Below are positions 24,156 to 35,867 of a stretch of DNA of 64,000 bases, in pieces. The notes below the pieces were generated by a model. The model worked only from the letters and a program-made list of their open reading frames with translations. It was not told the DNA's origin and ran no database searches. Each line of letters begins with the position of its first letter. Position 1 is the first letter of the stretch. Source of the stretch: Isoetes taiwanensis. Lineage: Eukaryota; Streptophyta; Lycopodiopsida; Isoetales; Isoetaceae. The position numbers were made by a program, and so were the translations under genes. The stretch covers positions 2,713,867-2,777,866 of the forward strand of contig JAJEKV010000080.1 of the NCBI GenBank assembly GCA_021234155.1. Reading direction: 5' to 3'.

Positions 24156-24520
24156 TAAAATGTGCCCAATATAACAGCTTTGTATATAACAAACGTAAGA
24201 CACGCCATATCTAGATAAAGAGAAGCATAAAAAACGAAAAAATGATCCAATAGAAACCCATGTCGCAAAAATCTCAATGTGGTGCCAAACGCAATATGCA
24301 TCACATCTAGATAAAGTTAAATAGCAACCCATGCACAAATTAGAATGTGCCCAATACAATACCTTGTGGACAACAACGTAGGACACCCCATATCTAAATA
24401 AAGAGAAGCATAAAAATGGAAGAAAATCCAATATAAACCCCTCGCTTGAAAATCTCAATGCAAAGGCTAAACGCAATATGCATCCTATCTAGATAACGCC
24501 AAATAGCAAATATGCCAAAG
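24156..24520. repeat. tandem duplication, about 182-bp period
   Basis: GTGCCCAATA at about 24163 recurs at about 24346. AAACGCAATATGCATC followed by ATCTAGATAA at about 24288 recurs at about 24469. Indels separate the two copies. Confidence 0.8.
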
Positions 24521-25932
24521 ATATGTAATGAGCATACCAAATAGAAAAAGATCCGCTACAAGTGCAAAACCCCTCAATAGACAAATTAGAACCGCCAGTG
24601 TGGAGTTGGGTCGCAGCACATAGCTGAGAAGAAGAAGAGGAGCCCACCACCACCCAAGCAACCTGGATAGGATAAGGACGAGAGAGGAAGGAGAGGAGCG
24701 AAAGAGGGTCACGGAGGCGCTCAAGGATAGTGAGGGGCCGTGCATGCTAACGGCGCAAGCGAAGCTAAAGAAATCATATGAGCACGGGCAAGTGGGTCTC
24801 GCTTTGGAGTGGCGGGGAGAAAGGGAACCAAGATCCCAAGAGTCCGGGTTCAAGCGCCGAGGGAAGCTTCGCTGACGACGAAACCAAAGAGCCGCCGAGC
24901 GAGCCGCGGAGAGAAAAGCGGTTGAAGAAGAAGAGCCGAAAACGCCGCTATGGATCGACGGGATCACCAATGACCTGAAAAAGGGAGGAACATTAGAGAA
25001 CAAAACAATGAAAAGAAAAAAAATACCGCCATGATGATGAATCAAGGAAGGGCCCAAAGATAGTTGACTGATTTGAATACAAATGCCGGACCGAAGTCCG
25101 TGAATAGGGCTACGAACCGAAGTCCAAAAATGTGGCTATTATCCCTTCCGAACCTGTGGCCAATATCTAGAGGGAGATAAGTCAACAAAGGAACCCTTCA
25201 TCATGGATCCCCAAAAGAATAAACAATAACGATAAATAAGAAGGAAGAATAACAAGTAACCGAAAAGAATAAAGCAAAGAGGAAAAACTTACGCCTAGGA
25301 ATGCAAAAAAAAATGCATAGACATAAAGATCGAACGAGAAACATGGAGATGTTGAGTAGAGTCGCACACCACGTAGCGAGCGCGAGAGGACGAGGACCGC
25401 CAGCAATCGTGAGTATGAACCTCAACATGTGGACCCTGCATATCGAACAAAAAAACGGAGGAAACGGGGAAGAATGATAAAAACTAGGGGCTAAAAGAAT
25501 ATGAAAAGTCAACCATGTCTAATAAAGCAACGCCTCGTAATATCATATATAGGGAGCAAAGCTATGCACTAAAAAAATCAGCCTAATGCGAAATGACAAA
25601 GTGGAGCTAACGAAAAACAAAGAAGCTCCCAAATCCATAAAATTGGTACAATCAACAATATCACCCGCATCCATGTTCAAGAATAGAAAATATAACTTCA
25701 TGAAGCAACAAATAAGTGCGCTAATAAAGTGAACAAAGGAACCAACAAACACTAAAGCTCCCCGATGATCATGCCAAAAAGAAGAAAAATCTTAAACACA
25801 ACCTCCAAATATTCAAAACCCAAAGATCGCACCAAACCAAATATAGAATATACATATAAGAAATTGAGCCACAAAGGAGAAAGAGGTGGAAAACATGTCA
25901 CAAAAAGACTTGAATGGAAATGTAAGAACGAC

Positions 25933-26067
<135 letters not shown>

Positions 26068-26404
26068 TCAGCCAAACCTCCAAGCTGCTGAGTTGGGTCA
26101 CGGGGTAACGAGCTTAATGGAGCGCAAATAATAAAATGAGGCGAACCGAGATAAACTATGAGCCCAGCCACCAATGAAAACCCGTGGGTCGAAGTCGGGC
26201 ACAAAGCACGAGAGAGGGTGAGACGGCGAGGAGCCAACCACTGCTGCCAGAAGAAGTGGAACATGTAGAAGGCACCCATGAGCGATTAAGGAGAACAAGA
26301 ACGCATAATGGTGAAGCGGCAAACCGCGAAAACTACAAGCACTCAAAAGGAGGTGAGCGATTAGAAATGAGAAAAAATCAACGATTCATGAAAAAAAAAG
26401 AGAG

Positions 26405-26664
26405 GACATCATCACCCGTGGGGTGGAGAAAAAGCATCACCCAAATGGGTGGAAGAAAAACATGATAAAATGTAAATTTGTGTGCAAATTTATAGCTAAA
26501 TATCAAATATGATGTATAGGGGGAGCACAATGCATAAGGATACCTGTGGGTGGAGAAAAAAGCATCACCCAACGGGTGGAAGAGAAACATGATAAATGTA
26601 AATGTATGTCCAAATATAGCTAAATAGCAAATATGATGTATAATGGTAGCCCAATGCATAATGC
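26405..26664. repeat. tandem duplication, about 132-bp period, containing the CACCC/GGGTG palindromes
   Basis: The first unit starts at CATCACCCGTGGGGTGGAG (about 26408) and the second near 26540. Both contain CATCACCC..GGGTGGAAG, ACATGATAAA, ATAGCTAAATA and CAAATATGATGTATA. This links the two palindrome regions of the block. Confidence 0.8.
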
Positions 26665-26801
26665 TAGCGAGCTAAAAATGAAGCCCCCGAAAAAGACAAC
26701 AAAGGTATATGCGTTAAGGCCACGCAGAAATATGAGAAAGGAAGAATGTAAGCCAATGAACAAATCAATAAGAAAGTAACCCCAGCCAACTGTTGAAGAG
26801 T

Positions 26802-27005
26802 GCGTGCATCAAACAACAAGATAAACCACAAGTGCAAAAATAAAAAACCCAACTATGGGAAACCTAGAATGTAGAAGATAATACCGCCCGAATAACGTAG
26901 ACTCACCTGAGCCGAAAAGTGTAGTGCATCACACATAAGATACAAACACAAGTGCAAAAGATAAAACCCAAACCACCATGGGGAAATCCTAAACGCAGAA
27001 AAGAA
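26802..27005. repeat. tandem duplication, about 122-bp period
   Basis: GTGCATCA..CACAAGTGCAAAA..AAACCCAA followed by ATGGG(G)AAA occurs at about 26802-26880 and again at about 26925-27005, with small indels. Confidence 0.7.
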
Positions 27006-28090
27006 TGCCACATAACCACATGGGAACCGCAATATAAAAAATAGCATACAAAAGAGATACATGTCGGAGAAATAACACGCAATTGAGGGCCATAATCGCG
27101 AACCTACCATGGAAATGGAATGCATCAATGTAAAAAAAGACAAATGCAACCCTAAGATGGTGGCCACAAATCTATGGGCAATAAAAGATAATAAACCATG
27201 GACTCAAGAAGAGAATTATGAAAAACAAGACAACATCCCAAGTAAACCACCACAAGACTAAAATGAGGCAAAAAATGAGCCAGAACATAAACAAGAGAAA
27301 AACAGCACGAGGAGAGCATAGACCCATTTAAATAGTAGCATGGGTATCGGGGACTAAAGGCATGCATATAGACCATATAACAAGCGGAAGCAGTAAGCCC
27401 ACCACAAAGAAATGGATGAGCTAAGAAATGCACTGAAAAACTAAAACAAATTTCCGGCCGATGGAATGGATGGAGGAGGAAAGGATCCCGTGACGAAAAG
27501 TGCAAAGGAACCAAAAGGCAAGAAGGAGAAAACCGTGAAAAGTAGGTCCCATTACGCCTAACAATGTCCAGCAACTCTAGATGCATAAATGAGGCAATTA
27601 AACCGATGGCTTTGTGAAAACAAGAAGAGAACCCGCTATAGTACCGTAAGAACCATCAAAAATCAATAATCATAAAAGAATACTACAAAGGAACTTACCA
27701 TAGTAAATATTTGAACATGAAGCATTGACATGACCCCAAGCAAAAAATTCCCAACATCTTGGAACACAGGCATGTAGCAAGATTGAAAATAACGATATGG
27801 AGCAAGCATGGGGAGGATCCACCCAAATGATGAAAAATATAATGTAATGTGGCTCGTAATGCTTTCCAAGGGTATATGTAAAGGGGGCATAAGATAACCC
27901 GGTAAAGATAGGTCGAAAAGCCAAAGGAAGCTAAACGGAGGCTAAAGAAAGTCTGGTAGAGATAGAAGAAAAGGCATGTGGTAGGGAATCACAGAGCCAG
28001 AGAGGTGAAAACAATATACATTAAACAAGTGCGATCACCATAAACAATCGCGACCCCCATAGATACTGGAAAACACAGTTAGTCATGTCC

Positions 28091-28345
28091 TTTAACCATA
28101 TATATCAAAATAACAAGAACATAATAAAAGAGAACGTTTCAATAACCGTTATCTACAAACAAGGAACCCTATAAGGATTACATGCATGCGAGAAACAATA
28201 TAACATCATAAAGCTTAAAAGGAAAGGTTTTTAACCATTCATATCAAAATAACAAGAACATAATAAAAGAGAACGTTTCAATACCGCTATCTACAAACAA
28301 GGAACCCTATAAGGAGTAAATGCATGTGAGAAACATTATAATATC
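28091..28345. repeat. tandem duplication, 139-bp period
   Basis: TTTAACCAT..ATATCAAAATAACAAG at 28091 recurs at 28230. Both copies continue through AGAACGTTTCAATA and ACAAGGAACCCTATAAGGA. Very similar copies, therefore recent. Confidence 0.9.
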
Positions 28346-30450
28346 TCCGTAAATGTGGTGAATAAATCTCGGCAATCAAAAAGAATGAAACCATGAGAAT
28401 GCAAAAGATATAAAATAGAAAAACAACAAAGACAAAATTCCGAGGAAACAACACATAGGCCAATGAAAGAAACTAAAGTAAAAATGCGGGCCGTAACATA
28501 AACAAGAAAAAATCAACCTACCATGAGGTGTGGAGATAGCAAGGATGTCAAGGTGAAAATGTTAAGCAAAAACTAAATACTGATAACTTCTCAAAAGCAA
28601 TTTCACAAGGAAAAACGACTTTGAGGTAACTTTGATAAACATAAGGATGCTCTTTGTGGGCAAGAATACCATAAGAATGCCATAAAATAAACTCAAACAT
28701 AGCATGTAATTGGACAAGAATGCGGTAACTAACGTTATAGCATCAAATTATAAACATGAAATGAAATAGTGAAGAATGAAAGAAGAACGAAAGCCCACCG
28801 TAGGTTTAGAGAAAGAGAAGGCAAAAGGTGTAAACTTAAAAACTAATTGGATGGAGGGGACGAAGGATTTGCATGTGGCAAGGGATCACCTTCCTGCACC
28901 AATCGGATGGGCATCGAAAAAGCAGCCCAGATGGCCTGTGCTGGGCGGATCTGCGCGGCCCAGAAGCTCCTGCCGGGCAGGGATCTGCATGCCAGAATAC
29001 TTGGAATCGGTAGTCCCCAAGTGCTACATCCACCAAAAATTGCTGATACATGCACTGCGCTCCCTATTTCGGCTCTGCTGGATCCCTGTGTCGTGCAATC
29101 CAAACAAATCCCAGCTTCCAACAATTGACAGGACTCCCGCGATCTGTATCTTGGAATAAGCAATCCTCCCATTTCACATCCGAAGTAATAAAACTAAGTT
29201 GATGCGCCAAATAGCGAGATCACTGGTTGCTCCGTGACTCAGAAAATGAAGATGATGGCAAGTTGACAACTATCAGAAATAGACCCCGAGGAAGCAAAAA
29301 CGAATTCATAGGGATGAAACAAGGAAACCTGAGTTCCACACCAAGCTGGGTGTAAAAAAGTAGCACTAAATAAAGGCAGGATAAATGGGTGACAGAAAAG
29401 GCTGAGGATGAAAACCAGAAAAACGAGAAGAGCAGCAATCAATCCCAAATGGGTGAGAAATGATTCAAAAAAGAATCCCCAGCACAAAGCAGCATCCGGT
29501 CTAGATCTACGCCTAAATAAAATCCACAATCTATTTAATAGAGATGAATACCGACATGTAACAAAAAAGCACAACATGGGTCTGCAATCAAAATGGCTGG
29601 GAACCGCCTTGGGTATGCTGGATCTAGATAAGATAAGTACATAAAATAGGATGCAGAAAGAGGAAGGCAACTAAGACAGAGAGCAGGCTTCAATTAATCA
29701 ATACAGCCAAATCCAGCTCTGCATCGAAAATCCTTGTGCTGCAATACCAATCATATAATCTGCTATCTTGCATGGAACAAATAACTAATGTAGAACAAGG
29801 ACGAGGAAACAGTTAGCATGGCTTGTCAACCGAATCGATCACCAACCAACCAATATACCGCAGACGCACCAAAATTTGTGCTGCTCCATAGCTAACTGCA
29901 TGTATCAACAGCAAAAACAGAAAAACCCAGATCTTCCAAAAAACGATGGAAGCTAATCGCACTGGCAATGAAGTGGCCGGATATATATAGCCGAAATGGC
30001 CTCTACCAATAATCGAAGACCTCCATCTATGCATGAGCAGAGCCTCCAAGGAAAATGAACCACAAAAGGTCCCCACCAAACTAAAAAACTCAAAAAGCAC
30101 GGTATGAAAAGTTAGCTCGAGGATCATCACGAGCATTCAAGATAGCAGTTGTGCACATCAAATGGCATGCATCATCAGAAAGAAAACGAATCATAATTTA
30201 CAAATAAACTACATAAGGAGAGCATATAGAACCTGGATCCGAAGAAAAAGCATCTTTACGTGAGTAGCTCATTCAACATTTGACATGAATAAAGAATAAG
30301 AAAAAGTAATTGAATAGGAAGAAAAAGCAAGAGGGGATGAAGACAAGTACGATGGGTTGAAATTAGGCAGAAGGATTGTGGATAGGAAGGAAGGAAAGGG
30401 ACAACTGGGAGTATGAGGGAAATAGAAGAAGAATCGGTATATAGCAACTT

Positions 30451-32024
30451 TCCCTTAATGGCATCCTAATAAACTTCTGGACGATGCTATAGGAATAAAA
30501 GTTTTCCCTCAATATGGTATGGCAATACAATTGAATTCTTATTAGCCATTGAATTTTTTTGTATGATTCTCATGGTAGAGTATTTGTAGTACTAATGATT
30601 TTTTTCATTGCCTAGCACGTTAGTTTCAATGGCTAGGATCTCAAAATTCCTCTTTTCGATGGCTATCTAGCCAAATCTCAAATCTAAACACAATCAAATA
30701 GTTTTGAATATTCAAGTATGTCAAATGACAAAACCACAAACATCAAATTAGATATTCCTACAATATGTCATAATAGGTCAAATTGGGTACTTTGAGTAAC
30801 GAATTGCTCCTTAACACAGGCAATCTAAAAGTGGTTCAGCCATCCTTCAAGTAATCCAAGGCCATAAATACCCTGTGGCTGCATCCCTTTGATGAGTGGA
30901 ATGTTATTATTGTTGCTTCTCTCTCATCTTATCTTAATGTCATAACAAACCCGTCGACACTGACTACACCTCACCATCTTGGTTATGTTAGTTTATCATA
31001 CGTTATAATGTTATTTTGGTTTTGATTCTAAGAGGTAATGAATGTTTTGTGTGGCTATCAAGTTGTGCCACGTAAAAGTTTATGTGGCGTTGGACGAAGG
31101 ACATCGCTTAGCCCCTGTTGTTTTTGGACAATTTGTTCCCAGAATCGAAAGAAGCATCAATTCAGCCCAATATTTTATTTCTTGACCTAAGTAATTAGCC
31201 TCTGTTCCTTTTCTTTGATGCATGCCCTTGGAGCTACATATATCAACAAGAACAATATGTAAAAATTAGAATGACAATTTCAAGCACACAAAAGCATCGT
31301 GAAAAAATGGTTTCAAAATTCGCCTTGTACAAAAATAAATCATGATAGATTGCAAGCGCAAACAATTGTAGGATTCTTGCACCCACCAAGGAAGCCATAG
31401 CCATAGCTCAGGATACAAGCCATAAGATAGCTCTTTCTAGATGCCCTATATCTTGGTTATACTGGATATCATTGGAACCAAACATTTATTATGCCTAACA
31501 ATTCTTGTTAGCGGCTTTATTAGATTCAGTGGTGCACTCACAGTCTTGCCGCTCATGTGCCACCTCATTTGTAGAGTTGCATCGACTCTTAAAGGAGTGT
31601 AATGGCCCGCTCCACAAGCGTTACCTAGCAAATTAAGCATCTTGAAGATGAGCTTCTAATGCTTATCAATAAAAATGGCTACATCTAGATTTATATTTAT
31701 ATTTATGAGTGAATGCATAATAGAGATGCAATAATTCATCTCTCTCTAGTCTAAATGGCAACCTAGTTCTAGCATTTCATATTCATGAAGTCCAAATCAT
31801 TTATAATTGGATAGGACAAATTCCATAACATCGACAATGATGTGTATGTAAAAGTGGTCCAACCCATGTGTCATAGGCTTTAAGATAGTGCAAACTCGGG
31901 TCTTGCCATGTACACACAACTTTCCATCTTTTTTTAGTGCGACTGAAAAGTGCACATTCCTTTTAGGTGTTATGGCTGAGATTAAAAAAAAAAAGGAAAG
32001 AAAAAAGAAAAGAAAAAGGAGCCT
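30451..32024. other. no gene recognised
   Basis: AT-rich spacer between the repeat block and the small peptide gene. An A12 run lies at 31983-31994, followed by an A/G-rich tract just upstream of the TATA box. Confidence 0.45.
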
Positions 32025-32032
32025 TATAAATA
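32025..32032 (+). promoter_or_regulatory. TATA box
   Basis: TATAAATA lies 35 bp upstream of the ATG at 32067. If used in the normal way the transcript would start within a few bases of the ATG, so the leader would be very short, or the real TATA is elsewhere. Confidence 0.4.
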
Positions 32033-32066
32033 AGAAGTTTGCACATCCTTCAAGTAACTGGAAGTC

Positions 32067-32323
32067 ATGAAGCTCACTACCAAGAGAACCATAGACGCAT
32101 TTCCTTTGATGGCCGCAGCATTGTTATTGTTCATGTTCCTGGCATTTACAATGCCCACTCGAATCGATGGTCGTATTCACTTCAAGCATAAATCTGCTCC
32201 TCCTCCACCATCCCATCTTGATGGCATACCATCACCACCACCATTTTTTCGCCTTCTCCTCATTATCCCCTTGCACATTCTCCTCTTCCTATTGCTGCTA
32301 CTCCTACATCTTCACCATCCTGA
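32067..32323 (+). CDS. small secreted proline-rich peptide precursor, frameshifted at a T run
   Basis: Not assigned to a named peptide family. The N-terminus MKLTTKRT is followed by a strong hydrophobic stretch (residues about 11-30) ending before RIDGRIHFKHKS, a typical signal peptide. A proline-rich tail follows (SAPPPPSHLDGIPSPPP). At the T6 run at about 32244-32249, next to CG, the frame must shift by one base. The frame then gives SPSPHYPLAHSPLP and ends at TGA 32321. Without the shift the tail turns into an implausible leucine string. About 86 residues in all. It could be an apoplastic hydroxyproline-rich peptide or a signalling prepropeptide. The shift may be a homopolymer error. Confidence 0.55.
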
Positions 32324-33151
32324 ACTCATCATGCTTGTGCCAATCTATTATGCTATGAAAATGTGATTGGTTGTTTGTTGATTGATGAAGTTGTCTTCCT
32401 TTTTGTAATCTCTATTTTCAATCTTAAACATGAGCTTCTAAGGCTTATCAACAAGTCTTTGGTGCATATCTATAGTTTATATGCATAGTTAGTTTTGATT
32501 GTATTGATGCAGTGCAACATGTTGACCTCATGTCTTATAGAATATTACAATTGTTAAGTGAATAAATATTATTGATGCAATATATTGGCTTGAAATAACA
32601 TTTCTCTCTAGTGTCGATGGCAACCTAGTTTACAAACATGTGTTGAAAATCAAATCATACCCCAGACAATATGTTGATGGTGATATTTATGTAAAAGAGG
32701 TTCAACACATTTCTATCGATCTCGATGTCTTATGTTCCTCCTACACAATATCCTGCAATTGGTGCTAAACCACATCTTAAAGCTAGGTAATTTTTTTTAC
32801 GATACCTTATTTTAAACTACTTCTTAAAACTTGCTTCTTATGGAAAGCTTTTTACCAAACACAAACTGTTTTGGCAAAATCATATATTGTTTTCGACATA
32901 AACACAACCCATTAGGCAAACCTTTTAAAGTGGTAGTGGTCACTAGATTTAGAGGAGGAAAGCACGAACCCTCTTACCAGTTTCACAACATACATCTTGG
33001 TACTCTTGTTCTCCAGATGGAGATATTGTATATATGACTTGTCATAGCATATGGACATGCTTCACAAAAATCTTGAACTTGCCAAGGCAATAAATTTATT
33101 CACATCTTCATAGTCATCTAGAGGCCGATTACTTAGATATTCTAGTTCCAA
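32324..33151. other. no gene recognised
   Basis: Spacer between the peptide gene and the SET remnant. No domain was seen, though codon-like stretches near the right end could be decayed upstream exons of the SET gene. Confidence 0.35.
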
Positions 33152-33193
<42 letters not shown>

Positions 33194-33194
33194 A
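33152..33194. repeat. (TTCTGG)7 hexanucleotide repeat
   Basis: In one frame it encodes a Ser-Gly repeat that runs on into EGTQKAERGRTRGCTVAEKL and further basic residues before a stop near 33375. It may therefore be part of a decayed coding region upstream of the SET fragment. Confidence 0.8.
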
Positions 33195-33422
33195 GAGGGC
33201 ACTCAAAAAGCTGAAAGAGGTCGTACAAGGGGATGTACAGTGGCTGAAAAACTTAAGGGTCGTCTCAAGAAATACTCAAATCGTCTTGTTCATGCATATG
33301 AAACAAAAAATGACATGCATATGAAACCAAAGGTCAACTCCCTCGTCACCTCAAAGCCTCTATTGCTCCATTTGCCATAAGTATATGATAGAACCTTCTC
33401 TAAATATAAAACAAGCTGGGAG

Positions 33423-33904
33423 GTGTTGTATATAATGGAGCATGTGAATGTCTTTTTTGGACACTCAATTGTCTTGATGGAGTATGGTGGTCCTAAAAAT
33501 CCTTGGGGGCTGTGGCATAAACTTGCTTCTTTTATGCCTAGTATGTCTACTTATGCTATGACATTGAATGCAGCATCTTGGAGCGAGCAGAGATATCGTG
33601 GAGAAACATGCCTCACACGGTGCACTTATATATATTGATGGGCAATATTGCAGCACTTATAAACAGCTCACAAGGCCACCTTGAATTAACAAATGCAGAA
33701 TTTGAAGAGACTACAGAGTATGATCCACGTTATATGAATGGGTATGATGAACCATATGTGAGGGTTTGTGCCATGCACAACCTCCATCCAAGAGAGGAAT
33801 TGTTTGTAGACTATCTGTTCAAATGGAGTACTCCTAGACGAATGGAACACCAGGAGCATGATGAACCTATTATTATATTGACTATAATCGCTACTCCTCT
33901 ATAA
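33423..33904 (+). pseudogene. SET-domain protein remnant
   Basis: SET domains transfer methyl groups to lysine, usually on histones. The first part reads IVLMEYGG (33466), a match to the SET-I EYxG motif, then MSTYAMTLNAAS. A frame change follows in the TATATATA run near 33626-33634, best explained by one extra TA. The second frame reads GNIAALINSSQG, the position of the GNxxRxxNHS motif, then VRVCAMHNLHPREELFVDY, the conserved GEELxxDY end of SET. The central NH(S/C) is altered to NSS, so catalysis is doubtful even if the frame were restored. No pre-SET or post-SET cysteines were seen. Likely a pseudogene or fragment. Confidence 0.6.
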
Positions 33905-34149
33905 TCGCTAATCCTGACCATCCAAAAAAGGCATATTCCCAATGATATGCCCACTCCCTAAACCAGAACCGTCTAACCCAAGTCAAGATGGGGTCAAAAC
34001 CCCTTTTCCACGTCACCCTAAGGTGCATGAGAATGTATTCAATTGGAGTCAATCAACCCATATATACCAAACAACCAACCTCGTTTCTCGAAAGATACGC
34101 TTAAAGCAAAATATGGTTCCGCTATGAATCAATATTGTGCACAACCATG

Positions 34150-34385
34150 TCACTTGCAAAGAAATTTACGTATAGGCCCCCCATGCACCCAAAGCAAAGA
34201 TATCGCCTAATACAAAGATATCATGAATTGCTTCACAAAGATATCCACACAAAGATTTATCCGCTTTGACAAACACATCCACACAAAGATTTATCCGCCA
34301 ACATACCGGCAGCCTTTGAGCAAAACAATTGGGGATTTGAACCCCCTGCCAAGAGACGGCAGTACCAATGCCCTGCCATGAACAT
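34150..34385 (-). mobile_element. tRNA-like SINE remnant (minus strand)
   Basis: Read on the minus strand from about 34380, TGGCAGGGCATTGG (box A-like) is followed about 35 bases later by GGTTCAAATCC (box B). This is the spacing of a pol III promoter in tRNA-derived SINEs. Downstream is a duplicated unit GGATAAATCTTTGTGTGGAT (within about 34222-34290). No cloverleaf could be completed, so it is not a functional tRNA. Confidence 0.4.
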
Positions 34386-34710
34386 ATTCTCAGAAGAACA
34401 AAATAAAAACTCCTACTGTAATAAAGTAGAACACACATATGAACTCGTCCAGAGAAATTCCAGGAAATCTACTCTGTTTGCAAATAAAAAGGGCAACTAG
34501 TAGAATCGGATGTAAGAAACCACTACTCACGCATCAATTGCCGGATCGCCTTAAGACCTGACACGCCTGCACCACAAAACTAGTAGAGGAAGAATCGAAC
34601 GAAATAGCCCAAGAAATGCGGCTTAAATCAATGCCGAGGGAAAACCCCGATCAATCTTTGTTCAACCGCCTCGCCTAATCGCTCAAGAGATGCCCCGGCC
34701 ACTACCGCTT

Positions 34711-34745
34711 TACTCGCTATGCTTACTCGCTTACTCGCTTATGGT
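34711..34745. repeat. short (TTACTCGC)n-like minisatellite
   Basis: Three to four imperfect copies of CTTACTCGC. It lies in a slightly GC-rich, pyrimidine-rich stretch (34680-34820) of unknown origin. Confidence 0.6.
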
Positions 34746-35147
34746 TCCTCACCTCGCCATCGCCCAGCAGCTCCGGCGGCCTCCTCGACCTCTACCGAAC
34801 TCCTCTCTCTCTGAATCCATCCGCCTAATTTAGACGAAACAAAACCCTCTCCTCTTAAGGCATGGCCAACGACTGGAGTTCTAAAAACTGAAATTTCCCA
34901 ACAAAACCCTATAGACCATTGAATAAACAAAACCCATATGCTGACATCAGACTTATACCAAAATAGCATACAAATACAATTAAAAACCTTAGAAAACCTT
35001 ATGTAACCCCAGACCAAAACAACATTTTGGAAACTTAATCGTATGGTAGGAAACGTCGCAAATATATATAGTTATTATTGAGTATTGAGTTATTGAGTAT
35101 ACCAAGCGGCTGTATTGAGGCGACAGTGTTAGCGGCTGCCGTTTCGT

Positions 35148-35867
35148 ATGACCAGGAGCAAGAAAGCTGGGTCTCCTGCCCGAGGAGAACCCAGCGATGC
35201 TGATGAGGTATTCCAGATGCTAAAGGAGATTAGGGCGGAAATGGCCCAACTAAGAACTTTGGTGATAGATCTGAGTACGCAGAACAAGGAATTGCAATCC
35301 CAAAACCTTGAACTCAAAACTCTGCTGTTGAGACCTCCTCCACAACCAGAACCGCATTCCAAATTGCAGGACACAATTGAAGATTTGCAGACTAAATTGG
35401 CTGACTTGGTGGCTGAAACCACCAAGGAGCAAATGACCTTACATCAAGACAGATTATCCTCTGAAAAACTGGAAAAAGAAGCCAGGGCAAGAAATATGAA
35501 GATATCAGGCCTAGAAGAAATTGAAGGCGAGGATACATCAGACATAATTGAGCAATTTTTCAAGGACACCATGCATTTGCATGAGCCTCAGTTTGTGCAC
35601 TGCAGACGAATTGGCAAAGGCCACAAAAGGCCAATTCTGGTAAAGTTTAGGACGGAAGAAGCCAAGAACAGAGTGCTGCAAAACCGTAGCACCCTAAAGG
35701 GACATGCTATTTGGCTGGATCAGGATTTAACTCCTGCACAGCAGGAAGTTAGGAAGCGGGAATGGAGTAAGGTAAAGGAAGCTAGGGCAAATGGAATAGT
35801 GGCATTCTTGGATAGCACAGAAGGTCATATCACCAAGCCTAAAAAGAATAGGGACTTCGGACCTTGA
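35148..35867 (+). CDS. LINE ORF1 protein: coiled coil plus RRM-like and C-terminal domains
   Basis: An intact 239-residue ORF. Residues about 20-65 form a heptad-rich coiled coil (IRAEMAQLRTLVIDLSTQN region), and a second helix-rich part spans about 75-110. An RRM-like core follows (NMKISGLEE near 116, then RRIGKGHKRPILVKF near 153) and a C-terminal domain with KREWSKVKEAR (near 203). The order matches the L1 ORF1p (Transposase_22) plan of vertebrates and algae, an RNA-binding chaperone that coats the LINE transcript. It lacks the CCHC knuckles of most angiosperm L1 ORF1 proteins. Its TGA stop overlaps the start of ORF2 as TTGA. Confidence 0.8.
   Translation: MTRSKKAGSPARGEPSDADEVFQMLKEIRAEMAQLRTLVIDLSTQNKELQSQNLELKTLLLRPPPQPEPHSKLQDTIEDLQTKLADLVAETTKEQMTLHQDRLSSEKLEKEARARNMKISGLEEIEGEDTSDIIEQFFKDTMHLHEPQFVHCRRIGKGHKRPILVKFRTEEAKNRVLQNRSTLKGHAIWLDQDLTPAQQEVRKREWSKVKEARANGIVAFLDSTEGHITKPKKNRDFGP

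Noticed and set aside
24485-25057. 190-codon minus-strand open frame
   Set aside because: Low-complexity Ser/Leu/Phe translation produced by the purine-rich + strand; no domain and no conserved motif.
32067-32323. IDA- or CEP-type peptide identity for the small secreted ORF
   Set aside because: The C-terminus lacks the PIP-type SGPSxxHN or CEP Pro-Gly motifs; left unnamed.
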